From assembly GCA_045605145.1 (NCBI GenBank), contig JAZUPH010000003.1, positions 1 to 20,497 on the forward strand: a DNA stretch of 20,497 nt, read 5' to 3'. The position numbers and the translations under genes were made by a program. The notes under the pieces were generated by a model that had not been told where the DNA came from, made no database searches, and saw nothing but the letters and a program-made list of their open reading frames with translations. Numbering within the stretch: position 1 is the first letter of the stretch; each line of letters begins with the position of its first letter. The stretch comes from CAMNAO01 sp045605145. Its GTDB lineage: Bacteria > Bacillota > Clostridia > Oscillospirales > Oscillospiraceae. Of this stretch, positions 7,210 to 14,806 are shown piece after piece.

Positions 7210-7869
7210 ATGGAGATCATCTATTCAGACAAGCGAATACTGGTCTGTATCAAACCCGTGGGAATTGTCTCGGTGGATGAACCGGGCGGTCTGCCTGATG
7301 CGGTGCGCGCCCATCTGGGTGACCCGCAGGCCTGCGTGCGGCCCGTGAACCGCCTTGACCAGCCCGTGGGCGGGATCATGGTGCTTGCCCGCTCCCGTGA
7401 AGCTGCGCGCCGGCTCAGTCTTCAGGTGCAGGGCAGGACATTTGATAAAGAATATCTTGCCGTTGTGCATGGTGTGCCAACCCAGCGGGAAGGGGAGATG
7501 TGCGACCTGCTCACCCGCTCAAAAACGGAGCGGCGCAGCTATGTAACCGATACGCCCGGCAAAGATGTGCAGCAAGCGCGTCTGTGCTATCGCCTGCTGG
7601 AAGTGAGCGGCGGACTCAGCCTTGTGAAGATCGCGCTGGATACCGGGCGTACCCACCAGATCCGTACCCAGTTTTCAAGCCGGGGCATGCCGCTGGTGGG
7701 CGACAGGAAATACGGCGCACCGGCTCAGGATATGCCCGGTATTGCCCTTTGGTCGAACACCATCGGCTTTATCCACCCCCAGACGGATGAACAGCTGCGT
7801 TTTTCCGCCCCGCCGCCGAAAGCGTGGCCCTGGACGGAATTTGAGTGTCTGGAAGAAACTGTATTATAG
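7210..7869 (+). CDS. RluA-family RNA pseudouridine synthase
   Basis: Converts uridine to pseudouridine in rRNA or tRNA in the cytoplasm. The catalytic block is VNRLDQPVGG with Asp50 as nucleophile; the usual family form is HRLD, so His is replaced by Asn here. KPxG (15-18) and TGRTHQIR (145-152), both typical of RluA enzymes, are present. At 219 residues it is a short member with no S4 domain. The start is fixed by an in-frame stop at 7204-7206. Only a weak GGTG (7200-7203) acts as ribosome binding site, and no promoter was found between the preceding terminator and the ATG, so expression may rely on read-through. The exact target base cannot be told from sequence. Confidence 0.9.
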   Translation: MEIIYSDKRILVCIKPVGIVSVDEPGGLPDAVRAHLGDPQACVRPVNRLDQPVGGIMVLARSREAARRLSLQVQGRTFDKEYLAVVHGVPTQREGEMCDLLTRSKTERRSYVTDTPGKDVQQARLCYRLLEVSGGLSLVKIALDTGRTHQIRTQFSSRGMPLVGDRKYGAPAQDMPGIALWSNTIGFIHPQTDEQLRFSAPPPKAWPWTEFECLEETVL

Positions 7870-7882
7870 AGGTATTATAGAG
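7861..7882 (+). repeat. Perfect 11-bp tandem duplication across the stop codon
   Basis: GTATTATAGAG is repeated at 7861-7871 and 7872-7882. The first copy carries the last codons and the TAG stop of the pseudouridine synthase gene, so the copy leaves the reading frame unaffected. Confidence 0.7.
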
Positions 7883-7918
7883 AAAAGTACGAACGCTGTT
7901 TTTGGCGTTCGTACTTTT
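7883..7918. terminator. Bidirectional terminator between convergent genes
   Basis: 14-bp perfect stem (7883-7896 with 7905-7918), loop of eight bases, with an A run on one side and a T run on the other. It can end both the pseudouridine synthase transcript (plus) and the MBL-hydrolase transcript (minus, gene end at 7926). Confidence 0.9.
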
Positions 7919-7925
7919 GTTTGCT

Positions 7926-8846
7926 TTATTCTTTTGTTTCAAAAATCTTCCTCACATCGTAGTTCATGAGCCGCCCGCCAAGGCGCAGGTCGCGCTTGTA
8001 CTGAATGTCCGGATCCGGAGTAAGGAACAGATCACAGGGGTGGGCAATGCGGCGCATATAGCGCGTCACATACTCATCGGAGGGGAACGCAGGAGCAGGG
8101 GCATTGGGCTTTGCCGGTTTGCCCTCTCCACCATTGAGAATATACTCAGCGCACTTGATATAACCGTCGATGAGCGGGCGTGCCTCAAATACGCCCGGGC
8201 CTGTGCAGAAGGTGTCATAATGCTCGCTCAGGCGGTCGAATTTTTTAAGCTGTTCCAGCGCGAATTCTACGGAATACTTACAGTTGTAGTTTTCCACTAC
8301 CATCTCATCTCCGGAGAAGAGGATGCGCTCTTTTTTGTCCAGGAAGGCCAGCGAGCCGGGACTGTGTCCGCGGAATGCATAGACCTCAATGTCTCTGCCG
8401 CCCAGATGGAAAACGTATCCCTCATCAATGATTACACAGGGGTAGTCACGTGGGAAATCTATGCCATAGTGGCTGGGTTTGGCTATTGTGCGGTTGTTGT
8501 AACAGTCCTGCGACATATATGCGCAGTCGAACAAATAGTTGTTTGCCGTATGATCAAAGTGGCTGTGTGTATTCGCGATACGATAAACCGGCTTTTCCGT
8601 CAGACTTTGGCAAAAAGCGCGCAGGTCTCCGCAGCCATAGCCTGAGTCGATTACCAGAGCTTCGTCCTCGCCCTCGATCAGGTAGGTGTAGTCTCCGTCT
8701 GACAGCACCTGCCATGTGCCGGGCGCGATCTTTGTGGCCCTGAAGTACGGCTCGTCCATTGGGGTCAGGTAACCGTCATAATCCTCCAGCAGAATGTGGC
8801 TTTTGCCTACAAATTCCACAGGCTTCATGTTTTTTGTCCACTGCAT
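7926..8846 (-). CDS. MBL-fold metallohydrolase
   Basis: Metallo-beta-lactamase-fold hydrolase of 306 residues, probably cytosolic with two zinc ions. The metal motif THSHFDHT gives His94, His96, Asp98 and His99, followed by GHSPGS (His161) and FSGDE (Asp180). The N-terminal lines (TWQVLSDGDYTYLIEGEDEALVIDSG) match the usual beta-sandwich entry of the fold. The start was chosen at 8846 because AAAGGAG (8862-8856) precedes it by 9 nt; an upstream in-frame ATG at 8897 overlaps the promoter region. The C-terminal 90 residues (Pro-rich PAKPNAPAPAFPSDEY, then LTPDPDIQYKRDLRLGGRLMN) were not recognised. Substrate unknown; glyoxalase II-like or lactonase activities are possible. It has its own promoter. 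Confidence 0.88.
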   Translation of the reverse strand: MQWTKNMKPVEFVGKSHILLEDYDGYLTPMDEPYFRATKIAPGTWQVLSDGDYTYLIEGEDEALVIDSGYGCGDLRAFCQSLTEKPVYRIANTHSHFDHTANNYLFDCAYMSQDCYNNRTIAKPSHYGIDFPRDYPCVIIDEGYVFHLGGRDIEVYAFRGHSPGSLAFLDKKERILFSGDEMVVENYNCKYSVEFALEQLKKFDRLSEHYDTFCTGPGVFEARPLIDGYIKCAEYILNGGEGKPAKPNAPAPAFPSDEYVTRYMRRIAHPCDLFLTPDPDIQYKRDLRLGGRLMNYDVRKIFETKE

Positions 8847-8885
8847 GGCACATTGCTCCTTTAAGTTTAAAGTATTGATATGGTA

Positions 8886-8914
8886 AATATAACGCATATT
8901 TGTTCAGAAATCAA
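8886..8914 (-). promoter_or_regulatory. Promoter of the MBL-fold hydrolase gene
   Basis: On the minus strand TTGATT (8914-8909), 17-bp spacer, TATATT (8891-8886). It lies about 40 bp upstream of the chosen start. Confidence 0.55.
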
Positions 8915-8975
8915 ATCTGAATGTTGCTGATACGGGTTTTTGTTAAGATCCCGCCAGTGTTCCGTTTGACGTTGC

Positions 8976-9013
8976 AAAAAAGATGATCCGCTAACCGTTA
9001 AGGACAGCGGATC
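8976..9013 (-). terminator. Terminator of the flavodoxin-like gene
   Basis: On the minus strand the stem GATCCGCT (9013-9006) / AGCGGATC (8992-8985) is followed, after three bases, by a run of six T (8981-8976). It separates this gene from the MBL-hydrolase promoter downstream. Confidence 0.8.
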
Positions 9014-9024
9014 CTTTACACTTT

Positions 9025-9522
9025 TTAAATGCCTGCAAACCAGTCGAGCACATCAGCAAGGTTTTCCTGCGCTACATAGTCGCCGGGGGTCGTCAGAAGA
9101 CGAAGCATTTCTTCATCATTGGCATTTTTGTTCTTTTTTGCCGTCATAAAGAGTATCAGGGTGTCGATCATTTTGGCGTGTATTCCCTCCAGCTTGTCCC
9201 TGTCCATGCCGCCCTGCAGAGTGAACAGCGGGCAGGTGTTCGGAATGCGGGCGGTTTTGCGCACCTGATCGATAAGCGCACCCGTGGTGCATAGTCCTAC
9301 GCCCAAAACCGCGCAAATGTCAAAGCGCCTTACGGCTTTTGCGTATCCCTTTACACTCCCTGCCATCAGCCAGCCCATGTAGATGATGGCCGTACCTTTG
9401 GCCAATGCGTCAAAGGATTCTTCCAGCGTTATGGCGGGCAGCCCGATCTTCTCCGAGAGAATGGCTGCGTATCGGGCGGTGTGTCCGTTGGCGGAAGTAT
9501 AAACTATGGCGGCGGGTTTCAT
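9025..9522 (-). CDS. Flavodoxin-like domain protein
   Basis: 165-residue cytosolic protein with a flavodoxin-type Rossmann fold, expected to bind FMN and carry electrons or act as a small oxidoreductase. The N-terminal strand AAIVYTSANGHTARYA carries a phosphate-binding loop (TSANGHTA) in place of the common TxTGNT. A second strand, GTAIIYMGWLMAGSVKGY, sits where flavodoxins show a similar glycine-rich segment. AAGGAGG ends 7 nt before the ATG. Promoter and terminator are its own. The protein is a little longer than short-chain flavodoxins and the C-terminal helix region (EEMLRLLTTPGDYVAQENLADVLDWFAG) is not typical. Partner unknown. Confidence 0.75.
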   Translation of the reverse strand: MKPAAIVYTSANGHTARYAAILSEKIGLPAITLEESFDALAKGTAIIYMGWLMAGSVKGYAKAVRRFDICAVLGVGLCTTGALIDQVRKTARIPNTCPLFTLQGGMDRDKLEGIHAKMIDTLILFMTAKKNKNANDEEMLRLLTTPGDYVAQENLADVLDWFAGI

Positions 9523-9570
9523 TCTGCTGCCTCCTTAACTGTTTTTGATTTGCCTGCGTGTATATCCGAA

Positions 9571-9599
9571 ATTCTATTCCCATTAGCCGTTTCTGTCAA
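9571..9599 (-). promoter_or_regulatory. Promoter of the flavodoxin-like gene
   Basis: Minus strand: TTGACA (9599-9594), 17-bp spacer, TAGAAT (9576-9571). It gives a leader of about 40 nt. Confidence 0.65.
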
Positions 9600-9757
9600 C
9601 CTCTGCGTTCTGATATGCCGGCCGATTCGGCTGCACCGAACAGCATCAAGGGCGTGTGAATGTGCAAAAATGGGTAAAAATGTAAAATTATTAAGCAAAT
9701 TATTACAGATTTGGGCATAAATTAACAGCTTTCACGCAAATATGACAGAGAATACTG

Positions 9758-9786
9758 TTGCAAAAAAGTCCGGCAGCCGTTATAAT
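9758..9786 (+). promoter_or_regulatory. Promoter of the lysozyme/FN3 gene
   Basis: TTGCAA (9758-9763), 17-bp spacer, perfect TATAAT (9781-9786). The TTG of the -35 box is itself an in-frame alternative codon, which is why the longest reading frame wrongly starts there. Confidence 0.65.
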
Positions 9787-9844
9787 GTCCATACTGTGTA
9801 AAAGTGTACTTAATTACTCAAAAAGTCACGAAAGGAGCACACTT

Positions 9845-12800
9845 TTGAAAAATACCATAAAGCGAGTGGTACTTACGCTGCTGCTTGCGGCGCTGATATT
9901 TACTCAGGCTGCTCCCGCGGCGCAGGCCATTTACATAGCGCTCACGCCATCGCCCGTGACGGGGAAAAGCGCGGAAACTGCTGTTTATGAATATCTGACA
10001 GGTACAATGGGCCTTAATGAGGCGGCTGCCTGCGGTGTGCTTGCCAATATACAGGCCGAGTCCGGCTTTAACTATGACGCCTACGGCGACTATGACGGCG
10101 ACACACCAACCAGCTATGGCCTTTGCCAGTGGCACTACTCCCGCTGGGACAGACTCAAAACCTTCTGTGCCAATAACGGCCTTGAGGAATCCAGCCTTAA
10201 CGCCCAGCTTCGTTATATGGAGTATGAGCTTAAGAATTACTACCCCATGGTGTATAACTACCTGCGCGGCGTGGACAACACTGCCGATGGCGCATACGAT
10301 GCCGGATACTATTGGTGCTACTACTACGAAAACCCTTCCAACAAGCTCGAGAAATCCGCACAGCGCGGTTCAACTGCTGCTACTACATACTGGGCGGTGT
10401 ACGCCCCCGAACCGGACAACAGCGTTGACTACACCGAGACCGATGCTTACGGCTACTACAAGGTGACGACCGACGGTGTCAGCATCCGCTCCACCCCCGT
10501 GGTTGCCGATGACAACAGAAGCGGCTCTGCCGATGCGGGTACCGTGTTTTATGTTGAGGCACTGTGTACCAACAGTGACGGCGGCAAATTCTACCGCATC
10601 AGCAGCGGTAAATGGGCCGGTCATTTCATCAGTGCCGACTACCTTACCGCGGCCGAGGGTGTGACGGATGAGATCACCGCCTCCGGCATTACTTATCCTG
10701 TGCGGCACACAGTGGGTGATTCGTTCACCGTTGCCGGAACCATTACATCCCAGATTTCAAGTTTGAAGTCAGTGTCCGTGATGATCTATGACGCAAACGG
10801 AGACTACACCGGCGTGGGCAAGTCTGTCACCACCAGCCGCATGAGCTATGATCTTGCCGGTATCGACAACTATGTCACCTTTGGCAAACTTACAGACCCC
10901 GGCGTGTACACCTACCGCATTGAGGCGAAGAACGCCAGCACAACCTATGTTTTTGAGAAAGAGTTTGAGGTAGTACCCGTTGCCAGCGTGACGGTTAGCT
11001 TCGACCCCAACGGCGGTACCTGTGACACCGCGTCCAAGATCGTGTCCTCCGGCTCACCCTATGGCGCTTTGCCTACGCCGAGCCTTGAGGGCTGTACCTT
11101 CGCCGGCTGGTATACCAAGGCTTCCGGCGGCAGCAGAGTGACTTCAACCACCACCGTTGACACGCAGGAGGATATCACCCTCTACGCCCACTGGACCATT
11201 CCTGCACCGACAGGGCTAAGCACCCAGTCTAAGGAGGACGGTTCCATCGTCCTCACCTGGAACAGCAGCGCCGGTGCCGAGGGTTGGGTCGTGTATTACA
11301 AGATAAAGGGCTACTCCACATGGAACGAGTACAGCACTGTCACGACCACAAGCTGTACCCTGACCGGCCTTAGCAACGCAACCGTATACGACCTTAGTGT
11401 GAAGGCATACTGGACGGTCAACGGTGAGCGCCTGTACAGCGAGGAACGCAGCGAAACGGTACAGTGCCCGTCTCTTAAAACACCGGGCACACCCACCGGA
11501 CTGAACGCGGTGCATATAAAGGGCGGCGTGAAGATCACCTGGAACGGCGTTGCCGCTGCCACTTCCTACACCCTCCAGTACTCTGCGGACGGCAGCAACT
11601 GGACCAGTAAAGAGGGTTTGACCGGCACTGAGTGTGTCCTTACCGAGCTTGACGATACTCTCAGCTACAGTTTCCGCATCATGGCCCACAGCAGCTGCGG
11701 CGGAGTTACTAGAAGCGGCTCCTACAGCAGTGTCGCCGTTATGGATGCAAAGCCCATGGCGCCCTCCCCGGCAACGGTGAGCGTAAGATCCGACGACGAG
11801 GGCAGCGTAACAGTCAGCTGGACGGCTGTCAGCGGCGCTGACGGATACCGGGTGTCATACCGCAAGGTGGGTGACACAGCCTGGACGGACGGCCCCACCA
11901 CTGACGGAAACTCCGTATCCGTCACCGGCCTTAAAGACATGACCAATTACGAGTTCCGCGTGTGCTCGCTGACCTACATTAACGCCGTTGCCGTTGAGGC
12001 AGGCAGTTACAGTGCCTCGGCCACCTGCGCCGTGTTTAAGGCACCGGACGCGCCCGATGGCGTGCGTGCCGTGCGAAACGATGATGGAAGCATCTCCGTA
12101 AGCTGGGAGCCGGTTGACAGCGCGGTGAAATACACCGTTGCCTACCGTGCAGACGGCGGCTCATGGCGTTATGTTGAAGATGTAAGCGATACGGTGCTTT
12201 TACTTACAAATGTGTATGAGCGCTATGAGTACAGCATTAAGGTCTGCGCCTACGGAACCTTCTCCCAGACCACCAAGGCGGGCGATTACAGCGCGGCAGT
12301 AACTGCACCTGCGAAAGAGGTTGCGGACGCACCCTCCACTGCGAAAGCCACTTCCGGAGACGATGGCAGTGTTACCGTGTCCTGGTCCAAAGTGTCCGAT
12401 GCCGATGGCTATCTCGTCTACTACCGCAATATTATTTATAAAGACGACAAAATATCAGATTATGGCGATTGGCAGTCCTGCTCTCCCACCACCGATACAA
12501 AGTACACGGTCACCGGCCTTGACAACATGACCAACTACCAGTTCCGTGTGCGTTCCTATACGATAGTGGATGATACAAGGGCTTATTCCGACGACTACAG
12601 CGACATTTGCACAGCCCCGTCAATGACGGTGCCTGAGGCACCGGCTACTGTCCTGGCAGAATGTCTGGCAGGCGGCGGCGTGCACATCGTCTGGTCCGGC
12701 GTTGAAGGCGCTTCCGGCTATGTCCTGTCCTATTCCAAGAATAACAGCAACTGGACGAAGATAGAGGACATAGAAGACACCGAATATATTATCGAAAGCC

Positions 12801-14080
12801 TCACCGAGGGCAGCGAGTATTATTTCCGTGTCAGCGCGGTTTACACCGCTTTCGACACCTCCCGTGCCGGCAAATACAGCACAGCGATCAAACTGAAAAT
12901 AGTCCTTGAGGAAGATGTTCCGGATGCACCTGCCGGTATCACTGCCCAGTCCAACGCCAACGGCAGCATAACCGTTAGTTGGGACTCCGTCCCGGGTGCT
13001 GATGCCTACCGCGTGTACTGCTTCAGGATAGCCGGTGAATCCGATGGCGGTTATATTTACGATACCGTTGCCGTTTATGACACAGACGAAACCAAGCTGA
13101 CTCTTACGGAGCTTGAGGATATGAAGGGCTATGTCTTCACTGTCCGCAGCCTCAGAAGCACCGGCGGCACATACATCGCATCGGCCCGTCCGTCAAATGA
13201 ATCGGCGGCCCCAGCGATAAAGCAGCCCACGGCACCTGCGGGTCTGGCGGCGGAGCGCAGCGGCAGCAATGTCATCGTCACATGGAGCGGCGTCTCCGGC
13301 GCGTCATATTACGAGCTGCAGTACTCCACCGATGGCGTAAACTGGGAATCTGCCGACCGCTTGAGCGGCACGAAATACACCCTCGGCGGAATTGATGCCG
13401 AAAGCCGCTGCTACCTGCGTGTTCGGGCAGTGAGCGAGTGCATGGGCCTGAGCAGCAGCAGCGTGTACAGCTCTGTATATACCCTGCGCGCTGTCGGCGA
13501 TCCCACGGCGGAGCTTACTGCCACCGTCAATGATGACGGCACCATCGGCCTTGAGTGGGAGACTTGCGCCGGAGCGGACGGCTACCGCGTGTATTACAGC
13601 CAGATCATCGGCGCCGATGGCATGATGAACGGCACCGAAAACTGGGTAATGACCGAGTATATACAGGATACCCAATACACCCTTGAAGGTCTCGATCACC
13701 TGTGGGCGTACCAGATCAAGGTCTGCGCCTACATCGATGTGAACGGCGTCAAATATGTGGTGGAGGAGTACAGCACTTACGCGCGCTCTCCGTCAATAAT
13801 TACTCCTTCGGCACCAATCGGCGTGAAGGCGGTGTGGGATGATGACGGTACGCTCCTTGTCACATGGCACCACGACCCGGGCGCAAACCGCTATACTGTT
13901 GAGTATTCGGTGGATGGACAGCAGTGGCAGAGGGTGGTAGTCCTCTCCGGCAGCAGCTGTCGTATCGGCTGCCTTGAACAGGGCGGCAGCTACCTTGTGC
14001 GCGTCAGCGCGGGCTGCAGCTGCCTGGGCGTGAGCAAAATGGGCGAATATACCCAGGTCACCAGTGAGCTTAACAAGTAA
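9845..14080 (+). CDS. Secreted phage-tail-lysozyme / SH3 / ten-FN3-domain protein
   Basis: 1411-residue exported protein. The start is a TTG with AAAGGAG (9831-9837) 7 nt upstream; it begins a good signal peptide (MKNTIKRVVLTLLLAAL, cleavage near AQA, residue 28), whereas upstream in-frame starts overlap the promoter. Domains: phage-tail-lysozyme-like (about 42-183; AACGVLANIQAESGFN with candidate catalytic Glu72, and SYGLCQWHYSRWDRL), SH3-like (about 205-270), an Ig-like region (about 284-378), an InlB-type repeat (about 381-450; FDPNGGTCD, FAGWYT, ITLYAHW) and ten FN3 domains (453-1410). It probably cuts peptidoglycan and is held in the envelope by its repeats (inference). There is no LPxTG-like motif, C-terminal membrane segment or S-layer-homology domain. 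FN3 domains alternate between two types. It is transcribed alone. Confidence 0.88.
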   Translation: MKNTIKRVVLTLLLAALIFTQAAPAAQAIYIALTPSPVTGKSAETAVYEYLTGTMGLNEAAACGVLANIQAESGFNYDAYGDYDGDTPTSYGLCQWHYSRWDRLKTFCANNGLEESSLNAQLRYMEYELKNYYPMVYNYLRGVDNTADGAYDAGYYWCYYYENPSNKLEKSAQRGSTAATTYWAVYAPEPDNSVDYTETDAYGYYKVTTDGVSIRSTPVVADDNRSGSADAGTVFYVEALCTNSDGGKFYRISSGKWAGHFISADYLTAAEGVTDEITASGITYPVRHTVGDSFTVAGTITSQISSLKSVSVMIYDANGDYTGVGKSVTTSRMSYDLAGIDNYVTFGKLTDPGVYTYRIEAKNASTTYVFEKEFEVVPVASVTVSFDPNGGTCDTASKIVSSGSPYGALPTPSLEGCTFAGWYTKASGGSRVTSTTTVDTQEDITLYAHWTIPAPTGLSTQSKEDGSIVLTWNSSAGAEGWVVYYKIKGYSTWNEYSTVTTTSCTLTGLSNATVYDLSVKAYWTVNGERLYSEERSETVQCPSLKTPGTPTGLNAVHIKGGVKITWNGVAAATSYTLQYSADGSNWTSKEGLTGTECVLTELDDTLSYSFRIMAHSSCGGVTRSGSYSSVAVMDAKPMAPSPATVSVRSDDEGSVTVSWTAVSGADGYRVSYRKVGDTAWTDGPTTDGNSVSVTGLKDMTNYEFRVCSLTYINAVAVEAGSYSASATCAVFKAPDAPDGVRAVRNDDGSISVSWEPVDSAVKYTVAYRADGGSWRYVEDVSDTVLLLTNVYERYEYSIKVCAYGTFSQTTKAGDYSAAVTAPAKEVADAPSTAKATSGDDGSVTVSWSKVSDADGYLVYYRNIIYKDDKISDYGDWQSCSPTTDTKYTVTGLDNMTNYQFRVRSYTIVDDTRAYSDDYSDICTAPSMTVPEAPATVLAECLAGGGVHIVWSGVEGASGYVLSYSKNNSNWTKIEDIEDTEYIIESLTEGSEYYFRVSAVYTAFDTSRAGKYSTAIKLKIVLEEDVPDAPAGITAQSNANGSITVSWDSVPGADAYRVYCFRIAGESDGGYIYDTVAVYDTDETKLTLTELEDMKGYVFTVRSLRSTGGTYIASARPSNESAAPAIKQPTAPAGLAAERSGSNVIVTWSGVSGASYYELQYSTDGVNWESADRLSGTKYTLGGIDAESRCYLRVRAVSECMGLSSSSVYSSVYTLRAVGDPTAELTATVNDDGTIGLEWETCAGADGYRVYYSQIIGADGMMNGTENWVMTEYIQDTQYTLEGLDHLWAYQIKVCAYIDVNGVKYVVEEYSTYARSPSIITPSAPIGVKAVWDDDGTLLVTWHHDPGANRYTVEYSVDGQQWQRVVVLSGSSCRIGCLEQGGSYLVRVSAGCSCLGVSKMGEYTQVTSELNK
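11201..14077 (+). repeat. Ten FN3 domains as five A-B pairs
   Basis: Domain starts: 11201, 11480, 11753, 12041, 12323, 12632, 12914, 13223, 13496 and 13802. Odd domains (type A, 93-103 residues) share DGYRVYY-like strands and a long loop. Even domains (type B, 91-94 residues) share YxLQYSxDGxNW-like strands and an inner SCxG or similar turn. The paired unit is about 552-591 nt. Copies are clearly diverged, so this is an old expansion by two-domain duplication. Confidence 0.85.
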
Positions 14081-14098
14081 AACACTCAGATGCAATAA

Positions 14099-14136
14099 CA
14101 CGGCATGACCCAAAGTCATGCCGTGCCTTTTCTTTG
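14099..14136 (+). terminator. Terminator of the lysozyme/FN3 gene
   Basis: Perfect 11-bp stem (14099-14109 with 14115-14125), loop CCAAA, then CCTTTTCTTT. Confidence 0.9.
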
Positions 14137-14149
14137 CGACGATTCCATC

Positions 14150-14178
14150 TGGACATCAAAGATGCCCTGTGTTAAACT
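14150..14178 (+). promoter_or_regulatory. Promoter of the CHR transporter pair
   Basis: TGGACA (14150-14155), 17-bp spacer, TAAACT (14173-14178) with TG at 14170-14171. It is moderately good and correctly placed about 70 nt before the first gene. Confidence 0.5.
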
Positions 14179-14248
14179 GTCTGTGCATCAATTTCCCGCA
14201 CTGCCGGGTGTATTACACGGCGGCGCGGTTTGTATCGGAGTTTTAGCT

Positions 14249-14806
14249 ATGAAGAAACTGCTGGATATGTTCCTTACCTTTGCCAGGGTGGGCGGCATGA
14301 CCTTCGGAGGCGGCTACGCCATGCTCCCCATTTTGCAGCGTGAGGTGGTGGAGAAGAAGGGCTGGACCACTGAGGAGGAGCTGACCGACTACTACGCCGT
14401 TGGCCAGTGTACCCCGGGAATTATCGCCGTCAATGTTGCCACCTTCATCGGCAACAGCCAGGCCGGCATCCTGGGCGGCATCGTTGCCACATTGGGCGTC
14501 GTGTTCCCCTCCGTTGTGATAATCAGCATCCTTGCCGGGATCATCAATGCCTTCGCTGCAAATCCCTATGTCATCAATGCCTTCGCCGGTATCCGCGTGT
14601 GCGTGTGCGTGCTTATCTTCAACGCGGTTTTGAAGCTGGGCAAAAGCGCCATAAAGGACGCGCTGGCAATGGGGATATTCCTTGTGGTGTTCGTGTGTGC
14701 ATTTTTCTTTGATGTTTCGCCGGTGCTGTATGTACTGCTGGCCGGAACAGCGGGCGTGGTATACAATGTACTGCGCTGGCGCCGTGAGGGAAGGAGGGCT
14801 GAATAA
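14249..14806 (+). CDS. CHR-family (chromate-type) transporter, first subunit
   Basis: 185-residue membrane protein of the CHR family, N-terminal-type half of a split transporter. Family signatures are visible: GGGYAMLPILQREVVEKKGW near the start, QCTPGIIAVNVATFIG near residues 53-68, and the hydrophobic LGGIVATLGVVFPSVVIISI. Five or six membrane segments and a basic C-terminus (RWRREGRRAE) follow. A GGAG (14237-14240) precedes the ATG by 8 nt; a longer upstream frame runs into the terminator and promoter and is rejected. The TAA stop shares a base with the next ATG, so the two proteins are translationally coupled and probably form a heterodimer. CHR proteins export chromate in some bacteria, but the substrate in anaerobes is uncertain. 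Confidence 0.88.
   Translation: MKKLLDMFLTFARVGGMTFGGGYAMLPILQREVVEKKGWTTEEELTDYYAVGQCTPGIIAVNVATFIGNSQAGILGGIVATLGVVFPSVVIISILAGIINAFAANPYVINAFAGIRVCVCVLIFNAVLKLGKSAIKDALAMGIFLVVFVCAFFFDVSPVLYVLLAGTAGVVYNVLRWRREGRRAE

Larger units (their letters stand above)
9523..9844. other. 322-nt intergenic region between divergent genes
   Basis: Gene-free. It holds the minus-strand promoter of the flavodoxin-like gene at 9571-9599 and the plus-strand promoter of the FN3/lysozyme gene at 9758-9786. Between them, 9660-9750 is AT-rich and contains a short direct repeat (AAAAATG twice near 9665-9681), but no strong hairpin. No small gene is supported here. Confidence 0.6.

Noticed and set aside
7902..8645. 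Plus-strand frame opposite the MBL-hydrolase gene
   Set aside because: No RBS, and it begins inside the bidirectional terminator; the minus strand carries the HxHxDH motif.
7926..9522. MBL-fold and flavodoxin-like genes as a split flavodiiron protein
   Set aside because: The MBL protein has HSHFDH hydrolase-type ligands rather than the HxE-x-D set of flavodiiron proteins, the gene order is flavodoxin first, and a terminator and separate promoters divide them.
9758..9844. Start of the lysozyme/FN3 gene at the TTG of 9758 or the ATG at 9785
   Set aside because: 9758 is the -35 box and 9785 lies across the -10 box; neither has an RBS, while the TTG at 9845 has AAAGGAG and begins a clean signal peptide.
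9845..14080. Lysozyme-type gene as a prophage remnant
   Set aside because: It has a signal peptide, its own promoter and terminator, and no phage structural, integrase or lysis neighbours.
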